Of a stretch of 64,000 nucleotides of DNA, positions 21,301 to 31,467 are shown piece by piece. The position numbers and the translations under genes are program-made. Below the pieces are notes generated by a model that worked only from the letters and a program-made list of their open reading frames with translations, made no database searches and was not told the DNA's origin. This DNA is from Petunia secreta (Eukaryota; Streptophyta; Magnoliopsida; Solanales; Solanaceae): contig JARKIP010000005.1 in the NCBI GenBank assembly GCA_029990175.1, positions 30,699,501 through 30,763,500 of the forward strand, written 5' to 3'. Within the stretch, counting starts at the first letter, position 1. The number at the start of each line of letters is the position of its first letter.

Positions 21301-23367
21301 AGTTTCTATCGGCGCTTTGTTAGAGACTTTAGCACCATTGCCGCACCGCTCACCGAATTGGTGAAAAAGGACAAGTCCTTTGTTTGGGGAGAGCCGCAAG
21401 AGATGGCTTTCCAAGAATTGAAAAGTAGGTTAAGTACCGCCCCATTGTTGCAATTGCCCGACTTCGGGAAGGCTTTTGAGGTAGAATGTGATGCCTCGGG
21501 GGTGGGTATTGGGGGTGTTCTCATGCAAGAAGGGAAACCCGTTGCCTACTTTAGTGAGAAGTTGAAGGGCGCAACCTTGAATTACTCCACGTATGACAAG
21601 GAGTTGTATGCCCTAGTGAGAGCTTTGGCCCATTGGCAACACTATCTATGGCCTCGGGAATTCGTGATCAAGAGTGACCATGAGTCACTCAAGCATCTAA
21701 GAGGTCAAGAGAAGTTAAACAAAAGACATGCCAAGTGGGTGGAGTTCATTGAGTCCTTCCCTTATGTAATTCATTACAAACGGGGTAAGGACAATGTTGT
21801 AGCCGATGCGCTTTCTAGAAAGTTCGCCCTTGCTACCACTCTTGCTTCTAGACTTATGGGTTTTGAGAGTATAAAATCCTTGTATGAACATGACCCAAAG
21901 TTCAAGAGCATTCATGATGCTCTAGTGAGTGGGGAAAGGGTGGAGAAATACCAATGGGTGGATGGCTACATTTTCAAGAAAGGGAGAGTGTGTGTCCCCG
22001 AGTCCTCTTGGCGAGAATTGCTAGTGCGTGAAGCACATTGTGGAGGCTTGATGGGTCACTTTGGGAGGGATAAGACTTTGGCCATTCTTATGGAGCAATT
22101 CCATTGGCCTAAGATGGGAATGCATGTTGAGCGGCTATGCAATGCTTGTTTAGATTGCAAGCACGCCAAGTCTAAGTCGAATCCCCATGGCTTGTATACT
22201 CCTTTGCCTATTCCTACTAGCCCGTGGATGGACATTTCGATGGATTTTGTTATGGGTTTGCCGCGGTCTAGAGGGGGCCATGATAGCATTTATGTTGTCG
22301 TGGATCGGTTTTCCAAAATGGCCCACTTCATTCCTTGTAAGAAGAGTAGTGATGCACACCATGTAGCTTCCTTGTTCATTGATAATGTGTTAAAATTGCA
22401 TGGCGTGCCTCAAACCATTGTAAGTGATAGGGACACTAAGTTCCTAAGCCATTTTTGGAGATGTTTGTGGGGTGCCCTTGGCACCAAATTGTTGTTCTCT
22501 ACGTCCCACCACCCTCAAACGGATGGCCAAACCGAGGTGGTGAACCGAACCTTGGGGTCTCTTCTTAGAGCTATGACCCGAGGTAAGGCCGGGACATGGG
22601 TGGAGAAGTTACCACTCATGGAGTTTGCATATAACCGCACTTTGCATAGAATGATTGGCATGACTCCATTTGAGTGCGTTTATGGTTTTAATCCTTTGAT
22701 TCCACTTGATCTCACCCCTTTGCCAAGGGAAATGGTTGTTAATGTTGCAGGTACAAGCCGAGCTAAGGCCTTGATGGACCTCCATGCCAAAGCAAAGAAG
22801 AACTTGGAGGAAGCTTATGAAAAGTTGGCCACCAAGAAGAACAAGGGGAGAAAGAAAGTGGAATTCAAGAAAGGAGATTGGGTGTGGGTGCACTTCCGAA
22901 AAGAAAGATTCCCAAGCATTAGAAAAGGGAAGTTGGCACCCCGAGGAGATGGCCCGTTCCAAGTGATATCCAAGATCAACAACAATGCCTATGTGATTAA
23001 TCTACCGGGTGAGTACAATGTGTCAAGTACTTTCAATGTTAGTGACTTGGCTCCTTGTGATGTAGGTGATGCAGTGGAGGATGACGCCTTAATTTCGAGG
23101 ACGAAATCTTCTCAAGAAGGGGAGGATGATGCCGGGCAAACTAGCTCGAGACCCTTCACAAGAAGCCAAGCCAAAGCTATCCATGATGCTCACCTTCACT
23201 TGGTATGGAGAGGCTTGAACGAGGAAGATGGAAGCTCCGGAACAACCTTGAAGATCATGCATTGGAGCACCGTGGAAGGGGAACCATCTAGGACACTTGG
23301 AGAGGCTCAAGAGACACAAAAGGAGACACCCCAAGAAGCTTCAGGAAGAGGCGGACCGCCTACCTGA
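18322..23367 (+). pseudogene. gag-pol: E7 gag-pol with one premature stop
   Basis: A single frame of 1682 codons. Start ATG 18322 aligns with the other gags; a TAG at 18907-18909 (codon 196) replaces the Lys codon of the PPFKGTSDP segment. Downstream the frame is open to 23367. It holds the capsid-like region, CHKCKGYGHFAKEC knuckle, protease DSGS with Asp near residue 528, reverse transcriptase YFDD with its Asp pair near 910-911, RNase H (CDASGVGIGGVL), integrase with D, D and E, and the C-terminal SSQEGEDD that overlaps the polypurine tract. The last 80 codons lie in the 3' LTR. The stop is not at a usual gag-pol junction, so I read it as a mutation rather than recoding. Confidence 0.93.
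23092..23126 (+). other. E7 hairpin plus polypurine tract
   Basis: Arms ATTTCG and CGAAAT around AGGA; tract 23114-23126. Confidence 0.8.
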
Positions 23368-23934
23368 AGAGGCGGACCGCCTAAACTTTGCACACTCTCT
23401 GGACTTTGGGAGGGGCGGACCGCCTCCTTGACTGGTGGCCTCAGGAAGTTGAGCCAAGGCGGGGCGCCTACTAGGGGTGGGCGGACCGCCTACCCCTGCT
23501 TTGACTCCATCCGGATTTTGCCTATTTTGTGTGTATAATTCCAACTTTGGCCCTAAGTGGCTTCTATTGTATAAACCCACTTAGGGGTATTTTAGACACT
23601 TCATTACATGTTGTAGAAGGCTATAAAAGCCTTCATTAGGTCTTGAACTCATTTCAACCTATCTTGAATGCAAAACACAAGAGAAATACTCTCTATTGAA
23701 ACCTTTGATTCTTGGCTTGAATTTCAATTGGACGAATCCAAGTTGAACCTCAAACCCCCCCGACCATTCTATTTGCAAGGACCACGTGATTCTTGAGGAT
23801 AGTTGCATAGTGCTAGGTGATTCTTTCCAATCGCTCGGGGTGTAACGGAACAAGTTCTCCGTTGCTACTCGACTTTAGTGTAAGTCTCGTCTCACTTTTA
23901 TCTTTACTCGCTTTCGTAGGTTTTCCCTACATCA
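23127..23934 (+). repeat. E7 3' LTR (808 bp, 22-bp deletion)
   Basis: Matches the 5' LTR throughout except for loss of 22 bp between two direct copies of GGCGGACCGCCT; the single remaining copy is at 23414-23425. TATA box at 23622-23628. Confidence 0.95.
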
Positions 23935-23939
23935 GAGCC

Positions 23940-24660
23940 CCTTGGTGTGAGTAGGTATGCTCTAAAGAAGGGGAGTGGAGTGCTTGATCCTACTTGTAGG
24001 TTGGGCTATTTGATTCACTCCACTCCACATGTTGATCACACCTCGAGGATAGGTTGGTGTGTTGATCTTGAGCTTAAGGTTCAAGGGGATTTTGGTAGCT
24101 TGATCTTGCATTTTCCATGCCCCCATGACCTCTTTGCTCATTATCTTGTTGAGTGCATGTTGATTTTTAACCAAGTGCTTATGGTTCTCTTTGGAGACTT
24201 GATATTCATGATTGTTATTGACGCTTGGTTATATCACAAGAGTGTGTTTTCCACACTTCTTGCACTAACCTACTTTCAAAGTGGGACGTTTGCTTGTTTT
24301 TGCTTGTCGTTGCTTGTAGGTTCTAAGCTCCATGCTAAGGCGGGGAAGATCTTGGAAGAAGCCTATGCCAAAGTGACGATCAAGAAGGACAAAGGAGGAG
24401 ATTCTTGGCCACCCCGAAGAGTTGATAGAGCCATGAGTGACCAAGCCTTGATTTCGAGGACGAAATCTTCTCAAGAAGGGGAGGATGATAAGACCCAAAT
24501 CGAGCAACCATCTAAAAACACCATCCAAGGCCAAGGAAGAGCACTTCAAGGTCATACATTGGGACGTCATGGAAAGAAGAGCATCCGAGACACATTTCGA
24601 AGTGTTTCAAGAAGCTTCAGGAAGAGGCGGACCGCCTACGGATTGAGGCGGACCGCCTAA
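23940..24660 (+). CDS. E6 non-autonomous protein, part 2, with an integrase tail fragment
   Basis: Continues part 1 in frame after E7. It holds the family's C-terminal module: LKKGSGVLD, then LILHFPCPHDLFAHYLVECM, then FGDLIFM and DAWLYHKSVFST. It then adds LHAKAGKILEEAYAKV and ALISRTKSSQEGEDD, which match separated parts of the autonomous integrase C-terminus. This is a recombination scar showing descent from, or exchange with, an autonomous element. The frame runs into the 3' LTR and stops at 24660 within the palindrome array; that LTR part no longer encodes TRSQAK. Function unknown. Confidence 0.7.
24450..24485 (+). other. E6 hairpin plus polypurine tract
   Basis: Perfect GATTTCG/CGAAATC arms around AGGA; tract 24473-24485. 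Confidence 0.8.
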
Positions 24661-25225
24661 AAGAAGATGACTCTCGGGACTTCTGGAGGCGGACCAAGGA
24701 GGCGGACCGCCTAGACAAGCTGAGGCAGAGCGCCTCCCCCAGAGGCGGAGCGCCTCCCTCTGTTCAACTTTGACGGGAATTTGACTTTAATTGCTTTGTA
24801 ATTCCTACTATGCCCCTACGTGGCTTATGTCTTTAGAACCTATTTTAAGGGTACTTTAGGCCTTTCCTTATGTCTTGAGTAAGGCCTATAAATACTCCAT
24901 AGCTTAGCATTATTCCTAAGTTAGTTTTGATATTATGATGAATGATTGATTGTCAATGACAATGTTCAAGAGTGGATTTTCTTTGAATGAAAAACCTTTG
25001 AGACGGTTTGAGTTTACTAGTGGATTCTAGTTGAACCCCAAACCACCCCCGATCATTCTATTTGCGAGTCCCAGGTGTGGCTCGAGGGTAGTTGCATAAC
25101 GTAGGTGATCCTTGACATCCACCCGGGGTGTATCAGAACTAGTTCTCCGGTGCTACTTGGGTCTTTGTTCGAGCCTCGTCTCGTTTTCTATCTTTTTATC
25201 TTTTCCGCGTTTTTGATTCTTATCA
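24486..25225 (+). repeat. E6 3' LTR (740 bp)
   Basis: Seven-base inverted ends TGATAAG...CTTATCA. Array of AGGCGGACCGCCT and AGGCGGAGCGCCT units at 24625-24755, TATA box 24887-24893, hairpin region 25132-25151. Confidence 0.9.
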
Positions 25226-25332
25226 TCAAGTCTCCAAAGAGAACCATAAGCACTTGGTTAAAGATCAACATGCACTCAACAAGATAATGAGCAAATAGGT
25301 CATAGGGGCATGAAAAATGCAAGATCAAGCTA
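25226..25332 (-). mobile_element. E8: fragment of a non-autonomous element, antisense to E6
   Basis: 107 bp that, reverse-complemented, match 24097-24203 of E6 with about four differences. It encodes the same LILHF.CP.DLFAHYLVECM stretch, with a Tyr codon for His and an in-frame-compatible start of the GDL segment. It is the oldest visible layer and hosts both E6 (left) and E9 (right). Confidence 0.75.
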
Positions 25333-25369
25333 TGATGCAGCCCGATCACGTGCTGATCAAGTGATCGAT
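25333..25369 (+). repeat. E9 5' LTR, first 37 bp
   Basis: Identical to the start of the E3 LTR (TGATGCAGCCCGATCACGTG). Interrupted by E10, with TCGAT (25365-25369) repeated at 51525-51529. Confidence 0.9.
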
Positions 25370-26211
25370 TGATGCCGGGCAAATTGGCCTAAACAACAAC
25401 CATCAAGAACCAAGCTTGAAGAGCACAAAGGTTGCAAGTTAAGGCCTTCGGATGAGGGTTCGAGAGCGAATTGAAGCCATGGACTTGAGCACGCTTGAGG
25501 GAGGACCGACTACGGGCCAAGGAGGAACACTTAGAGTCCATTTTGAGCCGTATCCATACCTCCCAGGAAGAGGCGGAGCGCCTCCCCAAAGAGGCGGACC
25601 GCCTGCCAAAGTCCAGAAGGCTGCACAGCAAGAGGCGGAGCGCCTCCCCCACTGAGGCGGACCGCCCCTCACTGAAGGGCCCTGAGGCGGAGCGCCTCCC
25701 CCAATGAGGCGGAGCGCCTCCCCCTGTAAGCTGAGGCGGGATTTTGTGTAAAGTTCCATTTTTGCCCTTAAGTGGCTTGTATTGTTATAACCCACTTTGG
25801 GGGTATTTTAGACATTTACTTTAGTCTTAGAAAGGGCCTATAAATAGAGCCCTTAGGTCTTCATTTCATTTTAGAAAACCTTGAATGTAGAATGACATTT
25901 TCTTTGAGTGAATCTCAATGTTGAACCCGTGAGCGGGCATGATTTCACTTGGTGGATTCCAAGTTGAACATCGAAACCTCTTTGATCATTCTATTTGCAA
26001 GAGCCAGGTGCCTCTTGAGGGTAGTTGCATAGTATAGGTGATCCTTGACTTCACCCGGGCTGTATCGAGACGAGTTCCTCGGTGCTACTTAGGTAAACGT
26101 TCAAGCCTCGTCTTGCTCTTTATCTCGATATCTTCATCGATATCGCCTATCTTGTTTTAGCTTCCGCATTTTCATATCGTTTCTTGCTTCCGCTCGTTTT
26201 TCCCTGCATCA
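25370..26211 (+). repeat. E10 5' LTR (842 bp)
   Basis: TGATGCCGGGCAAAT...TTTTTCCCTGCATCA. Array of AGGCGGAGCGCCT and AGGCGGACCGCC units at 25568-25730. Hairpin 26064-26083 has arms ATCGAG and CTCGGT. AG|GTAAAC at 26091-26098 is a possible splice donor. Confidence 0.95.
25839..25846 (+). promoter_or_regulatory. E10 5' LTR TATA box
   Basis: TATAAATA; the copy in the 3' LTR is at 51152-51159. Confidence 0.65.
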
Positions 26212-27667
26212 GTTGGTATCAGAGCCCGGCTAGGCTTCGTTCTTACGAATCCTCGGTCTTGTTCTTATCGTTGTTGTGTTCTTGTTGTTTGTTCTTGAAA
26301 TTTAAAGAAAAACAAAAAAATTGAAAAATTAGAAAACTCAAGAAAATTTGGTAGATCGGGTTGGAAACGTAACCCCAAGTGTTAAAAAGTATTGGGGTTT
26401 GTTCCTTATAGTATTCCCGTTGTTTTGGTACCCATATATCACGTTTTGGTGTTACGAATCAAAATTTCGAAAATCAAAATCCCAAAAGTTTGAAAATTTC
26501 TTGAAAACGCTTCAATCTTGAATCGAAGCTTGTTGTTGTTTGTTGGAGGTTTAAACCTATTGGGGATTGTTTAGAATCATCAAATACATCTTTGGGTATC
26601 ATTAGAATCGAAAACGAGTCGAAAACGTTGGATTTTGAGTGCTAAACGAGCCAAAAAACGATTTTCGGACTGTGCTGAAATTTGCCAGTAGGCGGGGCGC
26701 CCAAATAGTAGGCGGTCCGCCCATTTTGTTGTTGCTCTCTGTATTTTGAGTAGGCGGGGCGCCCACTTTACAGAGGCGGACCGCCCACTCCTAGGGTGGC
26801 TCCGTTTGGCTTCGTTTTGTGTGTTTTTGTGTTCCGTTTGCTTCCGTACCTCTTGGTTAGTGTTTCTAGGGTAATTGGCCTACTCAATTGACACTAATCC
26901 TTTAGCGTATTAGGTATTCGTGCGTAGAGGAGATTAGAATTCAAAGAAGAGTCGTAGAACTCCTTTTGGCCTCAAGTGCGCACTTTAAATAACCGTCCGT
27001 ACATCGAGTCTCATTAATTCCATTCCGAACCTTACAAGGATTTCACATTAGATTGGAAAAACAATGTGTTTTGGTTGGAAATTTGGGTGCTAAAGAATCA
27101 AAAACGCGGAGTGCAAAGCTGCAGGAAAATCAAGTAGGCGGACCGCCTACATTTTGAGGCGGACCGCCTCCCTCTGGGCTGCACTCTGGACATTTGGAGG
27201 CGGAGCGCCTCCCCCTCTGGGCGGAGCGCCTCCCCCTGTTACTTGTTTCCGGGTAGTTTTTTCGTAGGTTTTCACTTGTTGTTTGCCTCCGGGCTTCTTG
27301 GTTAGTGTTTGTAGGGTAATTGGCCTACTCGAAAGACACTAACTCTTGAGCGTATTAGGACATTCGTGCCTAGAGGAGAGTAGAACTCAAAGAAGCCTCG
27401 TAGAACATTCTTGCTTCAAGTGCTCACTCATATAGCCGTTCGTCCATCGAGTCCCATCGATTCCACTCACCCCGAAGAGTATTTGGTTCGTGTGACTTGA
27501 GTGGTTATTGAGGTGGTTGTTCAACTACGAGGAAGCCTTTGAAATCAAGCTTGAGTGATCCTACCACCCACTAAATTGAGTGTACCCGAGAGACATTCCA
27601 AAGGTGAGGGAGCAAGTGAGGTTTTTTACTCTAACCTCTTTCTCTTGTCTTTAAATTTTGTAGGTAC
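26212..27667 (+). other. E10 leader with two palindrome arrays
   Basis: No gene. First array 26690-26796, second 27134-27233; between them the usual post-array stretch (GGTTAGTGTTT...TCGTAGAACTCC) occurs, and it is repeated after the second array. The leader therefore looks internally duplicated. Acceptor-like TTTTGTAG (AG ends 27663) lies five bases before the ATG. Confidence 0.75.
26214..26226 (+). other. E10 primer-binding site
   Basis: TGGTATCAGAGCC, 13 matches to the initiator tRNA-Met 3' end. Confidence 0.95.
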
Positions 27668-29668
27668 ATGGCCGGAGACGTATACGATACCATTAAGGTA
27701 CCGGTAAGCACTTTGGTCAACCTCTTGGCCGAGGTGAGATCCATAAGCGCGAGGTTTGATCGCCTCGAAGAGGAATGGGCCCCGAGTGTCCAAAATGGTA
27801 CCGAAGGGGGTACTAGGGATGAAGTGTTGGGCAATCCCCAACCGTTGGGCACTCCCCAACAAGTGGGCATTCCCCACGACTTGGGCAATCCCCAAGTAAA
27901 TGTAATTGCTCACTCTAGGAGTAATTCTACTACTCCTATGAGCCAACCAATGGTAAATGAGGGAGTTGGGGAAAGTGAGCGAGGTGATAACATAATTGGA
28001 CCTCATCCCCACACACTTGCACATGAGAGCGAATTGAAAGAAAGGAGAGGAGAGGAAAAACAAATTGAGAGTGAGGGCACCCTTTGTCCTAACCAAATGT
28101 TATCTTCTTCTTCTTGCTATAGCTTTTGTGTAGGTACTCTTGGAGGCGAGCTATTGGGACCTCCACCATTTGCCTTGGAAGAAGGACAAGAGGATGAAGA
28201 TCTTCATTGTGAGTTTCATGAGGGAGGACTTGAACGTGACACTTCAAGCGATGTGAGTACTCACGGGAGCGACTCAAATGTAAGTGTTACCTTCCCTTCT
28301 CATGAACATGTTAATCCCTTGTCTTGTGGAGACTCAAAGCTAGTTGTTGCTTATGATGCCTATATTGACCTTGCAACTAGTGAAGAGTCTAATGGTCAAC
28401 TTGTGTTTGCGTGTGACCCGCTAGTAGAGAGGAATGAAACGCCACATCATGATGTGAGCCCGGTATTCAAAGAACCTCTCTCTAGTGAAAGTGTGTTTGT
28501 TGACCTTGCTTGTGACCCTTGTTATGACACACCACCAATTTTTGATAAAGGGGAAGATGAAATGTGTGATCACACCCTTATTGATTTAATTGCCTTTGGT
28601 GGACCTATGTGTTGTAGTGGGGAAAGTAGTGACCTTGAGGAGTCCCTAGTGGGTGAAATGGATCGAATTATATTCGATGACTCCTCAAGTGCGAGTGATG
28701 AACCTAGCTATGATACTTCACCTTTGCTTGACCTTGAGAATGGGATGCGTACTTTTACTAATCCTTTGTTTGAGGGCATCCTTATTGGTGGTGGTGAGTT
28801 GTATCGAGCTAGAGTTAGGAATGAGTTGGAACCTCCATGGTGTGAGGGATTTGATCCCATAGACAACTCTTTATTTGAAACTTCGAGTGAGGTAGATGAT
28901 TCTTCTAGTGACCCTACTCTTGTTGGTTCGGGTTACGATGATGAAGAGGCCATTAATAATGCCTTCCTTGAGAGTTTACCTTGTGAAGGGGGTTGTCTTG
29001 AGGATGAAATTAGAAGTAAGGAGGTATCTCTTAGTGTGAGTATGAGAGCTCTTAAGAAGGGGAGTGGGGTGATTGATTCTAATTGTGAATTGACTTACTT
29101 TGCCTATCCCATCCCGCATATTAACCACACTTTGAGAATTGAGCATGTCGAACCCCTTGTGCCGCATTGTGAAAGCATTGCATTGAAGGTTTGGTATGTT
29201 GATCATGAGCTTAGGGGTCATAGGAACTTTGATTGCTTAATCTTGAATGTTTCATGTCCTAATGGTCTCTTTGCTTGTCATGTGGGTGAGTGCTTGTCAC
29301 TATGGAGCCAAGAGCTTGTTGTCTCCTTTGGCGACATAAGTTTTTTGATTTGTATTGATACTTGGCTCTATCACAAGAGTGAATTTTCCACACCACTTGC
29401 CTTCACTCTTGTTAGACTTGCCTACTCGCATAGTGGGGAATCTTGGTGCACTAATCAACTTAGGGGTCGTAGGGAATTTGATAACTTGATCTTGCATATG
29501 CCCTGCCCAAATAATCCGTTTGTTTGTTCTTGTGTTGGGTGCACTTCTTTGTTGAACCAAGTACTTGCTAGTTCCTTTGGGAACATGAGCTTCTTTGTTG
29601 CCATTGATACTTGGTTATACCATAAGAGTGTGTTTTCCCACACTTGGCACACTAACCTACTATTGTAG
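27668..29668 (+). CDS. E10 non-autonomous protein: gag N-terminus fused to unknown domain
   Basis: 666 residues. Residues 1 to about 75 resemble the autonomous gag N-terminus (IKVPVSTLVNLLAEV against IEVPVDVLASLLAEV; APSVQ against TPSVQ) and are followed by Pro/Gly/Asn repeats (LGNPQPLGTPQ). The remainder is the family shared with E6, E12 and E16: PHHDVSPVFKEPL, CYDTPPIFDKGEDE, FGGPMCCSGE, LEPPWCEGFDP and LKKGSGVID. The C-terminal module ending in DTWLYHKS.FS occurs twice (about residues 515-585 and 597-666). No zinc knuckle, capsid core or enzyme domain. The start is set by the splice-acceptor-like site and by homology to gag. It may act as a Gag partner; that is speculation. Confidence 0.75.
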   Translation: MAGDVYDTIKVPVSTLVNLLAEVRSISARFDRLEEEWAPSVQNGTEGGTRDEVLGNPQPLGTPQQVGIPHDLGNPQVNVIAHSRSNSTTPMSQPMVNEGVGESERGDNIIGPHPHTLAHESELKERRGEEKQIESEGTLCPNQMLSSSSCYSFCVGTLGGELLGPPPFALEEGQEDEDLHCEFHEGGLERDTSSDVSTHGSDSNVSVTFPSHEHVNPLSCGDSKLVVAYDAYIDLATSEESNGQLVFACDPLVERNETPHHDVSPVFKEPLSSESVFVDLACDPCYDTPPIFDKGEDEMCDHTLIDLIAFGGPMCCSGESSDLEESLVGEMDRIIFDDSSSASDEPSYDTSPLLDLENGMRTFTNPLFEGILIGGGELYRARVRNELEPPWCEGFDPIDNSLFETSSEVDDSSSDPTLVGSGYDDEEAINNAFLESLPCEGGCLEDEIRSKEVSLSVSMRALKKGSGVIDSNCELTYFAYPIPHINHTLRIEHVEPLVPHCESIALKVWYVDHELRGHRNFDCLILNVSCPNGLFACHVGECLSLWSQELVVSFGDISFLICIDTWLYHKSEFSTPLAFTLVRLAYSHSGESWCTNQLRGRREFDNLILHMPCPNNPFVCSCVGCTSLLNQVLASSFGNMSFFVAIDTWLYHKSVFSHTWHTNLLL

Positions 29669-29722
29669 TAGGAGTTTTGTTTTTTGTTTGTGCTTGTGTT
29701 TGATTGTAGGACTTGATGGTTT

Positions 29723-29758
29723 GATTTCGAGGACGAAATCCTTTCAAGAAGGGGAGGA
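29723..29758 (+). other. E10 hairpin plus polypurine tract (outside the ORF)
   Basis: Perfect GATTTCG-AGGA-CGAAATC hairpin (29723-29740) and tract 29746-29758, kept although the ORF stopped at 29668. Confidence 0.85.
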
Positions 29759-29768
29759 TGATGCCGGG
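29759..29768 (+). repeat. E10 3' LTR, first 10 bp
   Basis: TGATGCCGGG; its last five bases CCGGG are the target site of E11, repeated at 50688-50692. Confidence 0.9.
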
Positions 29769-30518
29769 TGATGCAACCCAAATTGCATCGAGACCATTCA
29801 CTCGAAGTCAAGCCAAGGACATACAAGACGCTCACCTACACTTGGTTTGGAGAGGCGTGGATGAGACGAGCTCGGGGAAGGACTTAAAGGCAATGCATTG
29901 GAGCTCATTCCATGTGGAAACAGGGCAGGAAACAGTGCAAGAAGCAGGGGAGCAAAACAGGGCAAAAACAGGGGAAGTCTGCTGAGCTTACTGCCTAAGA
30001 CTGGAAACTTGCTCTTCGCGATCGCGTCCATCACTCACGCGATCGCGATGACCATTTCTTTTGCCTGCGCGATCGCGCCAAGACTCGCGCTATCGCGACC
30101 TTCTGCATTTTAGTGTTCCACGCGATCGCATATAACTCTGCGCGATCGCGAAGAACACTCGAGTAGCAGCGGACCAGAATGCTAGGAAACATTGTAATGA
30201 GGTGCTATAAATGCCCTCTTTCATCATTTATTGTTTAGACACTACTTTGAACACAAAACACATTGAATGAGCATAGCTCTTGACATTGTAACTCTTTTGG
30301 CTTGAAATCAATTGGATGAATCCAAGTTGCTCTTCAATCCATCTTCGATCATTCTATTTGCTTGAGCCTCGTGTCTCTTGAGGATAGTTGCTTAGCGTAG
30401 GTGATTCTTTCCAATCGCTCGGGGTGTAACGGAACAAGTTCTTCGTTGCTACTCGACTTTAGTGTGAGTCTCGTCTCGTTTCTTATCTTTTATCGCTTTC
30501 GTATTTTCGATTGCATCA
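29769..30518 (+). repeat. E11 5' LTR (750 bp)
   Basis: TGATGCAACCC...TTCGATTGCATCA. Class C array of GCGATCGC palindromes at 30017-30150, hairpin 30428-30447, GTGAGT donor-like site at 30464-30469. Confidence 0.95.
30206..30212 (+). promoter_or_regulatory. E11 5' LTR TATA box
   Basis: TATAAAT in GGTGCTATAAATGCC; copy at 50375-50381 in the 3' LTR. Confidence 0.65.
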
Positions 30519-31467
30519 GTTGGTATCAGAGCAAGGCTAGGGTTGCATTCTTACGAGCCCTCGTCCTACTCTTCGTGCTTGTCATCTTTGTTCCGCATTT
30601 ATTTTCGTGTTCTTGTTCTTGTTATATTGAAAAAGAAGAAAAAAATTCAAAAACTCAAAAACCCAAAAATTTGAAGGAAATCGCTTGATGTTACGATTTT
30701 GTTGGTTTTGATTATCGGGGATTGTTTGTTTACGTGAACCCGACAATTGGGTACCAACAAAACGCGTTTTGGAGTTGAAAATCAAAAGTTCAAAAATTGA
30801 ACCCTAGGTTGGGTATTTTGCAAAATTTGCCAAAACCTGTTTGATGTTATGATTTTGTGGTTGTTTGGTATCGGGGATTGTTCACTATAGTTTTCCCGTT
30901 GATTTGATACCCTCATAACATCATTTGGAGTATTGTAGTGAAAATCGAAATTTTGAACTATGAAGGTTTTGAAAAGTTGAAGAACTTGACCCAAAATCAT
31001 TGAAAAACAAGTTGTTAAATGGTTGTTTTTGTGTTAGAACCATTGTGGATTGTTTACCACAGTTGAAAACATCTTTTGCAAGCTTGAAAACTGAAAAGGT
31101 TGAATTTGGGTTGTTGTGTGTGCCAAAACTGCTGTTTTTCTGTCGAGTTTCTGGTTCAGCTGAACAAACCTGCGCGATCGCGCAAGGTCTCGCGCTATCG
31201 CGCCATTTCTGAATTTTTGTTCAACGCGATCGCGCCCAACCACACGCGATCGCGAAGGGTACCAATTTCCAGAATTTCCTGAAGTTGGGCAGAACGTTCG
31301 CAAAGGTGTCGTAACAGTTTCCAACCACCAAAACTCCCATAGCATCATCAAATATGGTGAGTTTCTAGATCACAAACCAAAATTCGTCCAATTCCGAATC
31401 CGTTTAGTGGCGATTCGATCTTTGGACATTTGATCGCGCCACTTCCGGTTAGTACCTTGAGGGTAAC
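30519..31467 (+). other. E11 leader, first part, with class C cassette
   Basis: No gene. Stem-loop modules at about 30700-31080, then GCGATCGC array 31172-31257. Interrupted by E12 at GTAAC (31463-31467); the rest is 37167-37512. Confidence 0.8.
30521..30532 (+). other. E11 primer-binding site
   Basis: TGGTATCAGAGC, two bases after the LTR. Confidence 0.95.

Larger units (their letters stand above)
16306..23934 (+). mobile_element. E7: complete Ty3/gypsy element, class B, target duplication GAGCC
   Basis: 7629 bp with both LTRs, primer-binding site, leader, gag-pol and polypurine tract, flanked by GAGCC at 16301-16305 and 23935-23939. Two lesions are seen: a TAG in gag and a 22-bp deletion in the 3' LTR. 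By eye the LTRs are otherwise identical, so the insertion is very recent. Confidence 0.95.
15208..25225 (+). mobile_element. E6: non-autonomous gypsy-type element carrying E7
   Basis: Visible parts are internal 15208-16305 and 23940-24485 and the 3' LTR 24486-25225; the 5' end is beyond the left edge past the E5 stack. It has no reverse transcriptase or integrase core. It lies inside E8, a relative in the opposite orientation (flank TCAAG, 25226-25230). Confidence 0.85.

Noticed and set aside
25226..25332. Local inverted duplication of E6
   Set aside because: A simple hairpin is possible, but several base differences and its position between two LTR ends fit better with an older antisense relative (E8).
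30017..30150. Regularly spaced short repeats resembling a CRISPR array or bacterial repeat
   Set aside because: Repeats are 8-13 bp palindromes with unequal spacing inside an LTR with TATA box and tRNA primer site; spacers are homologous between copies.
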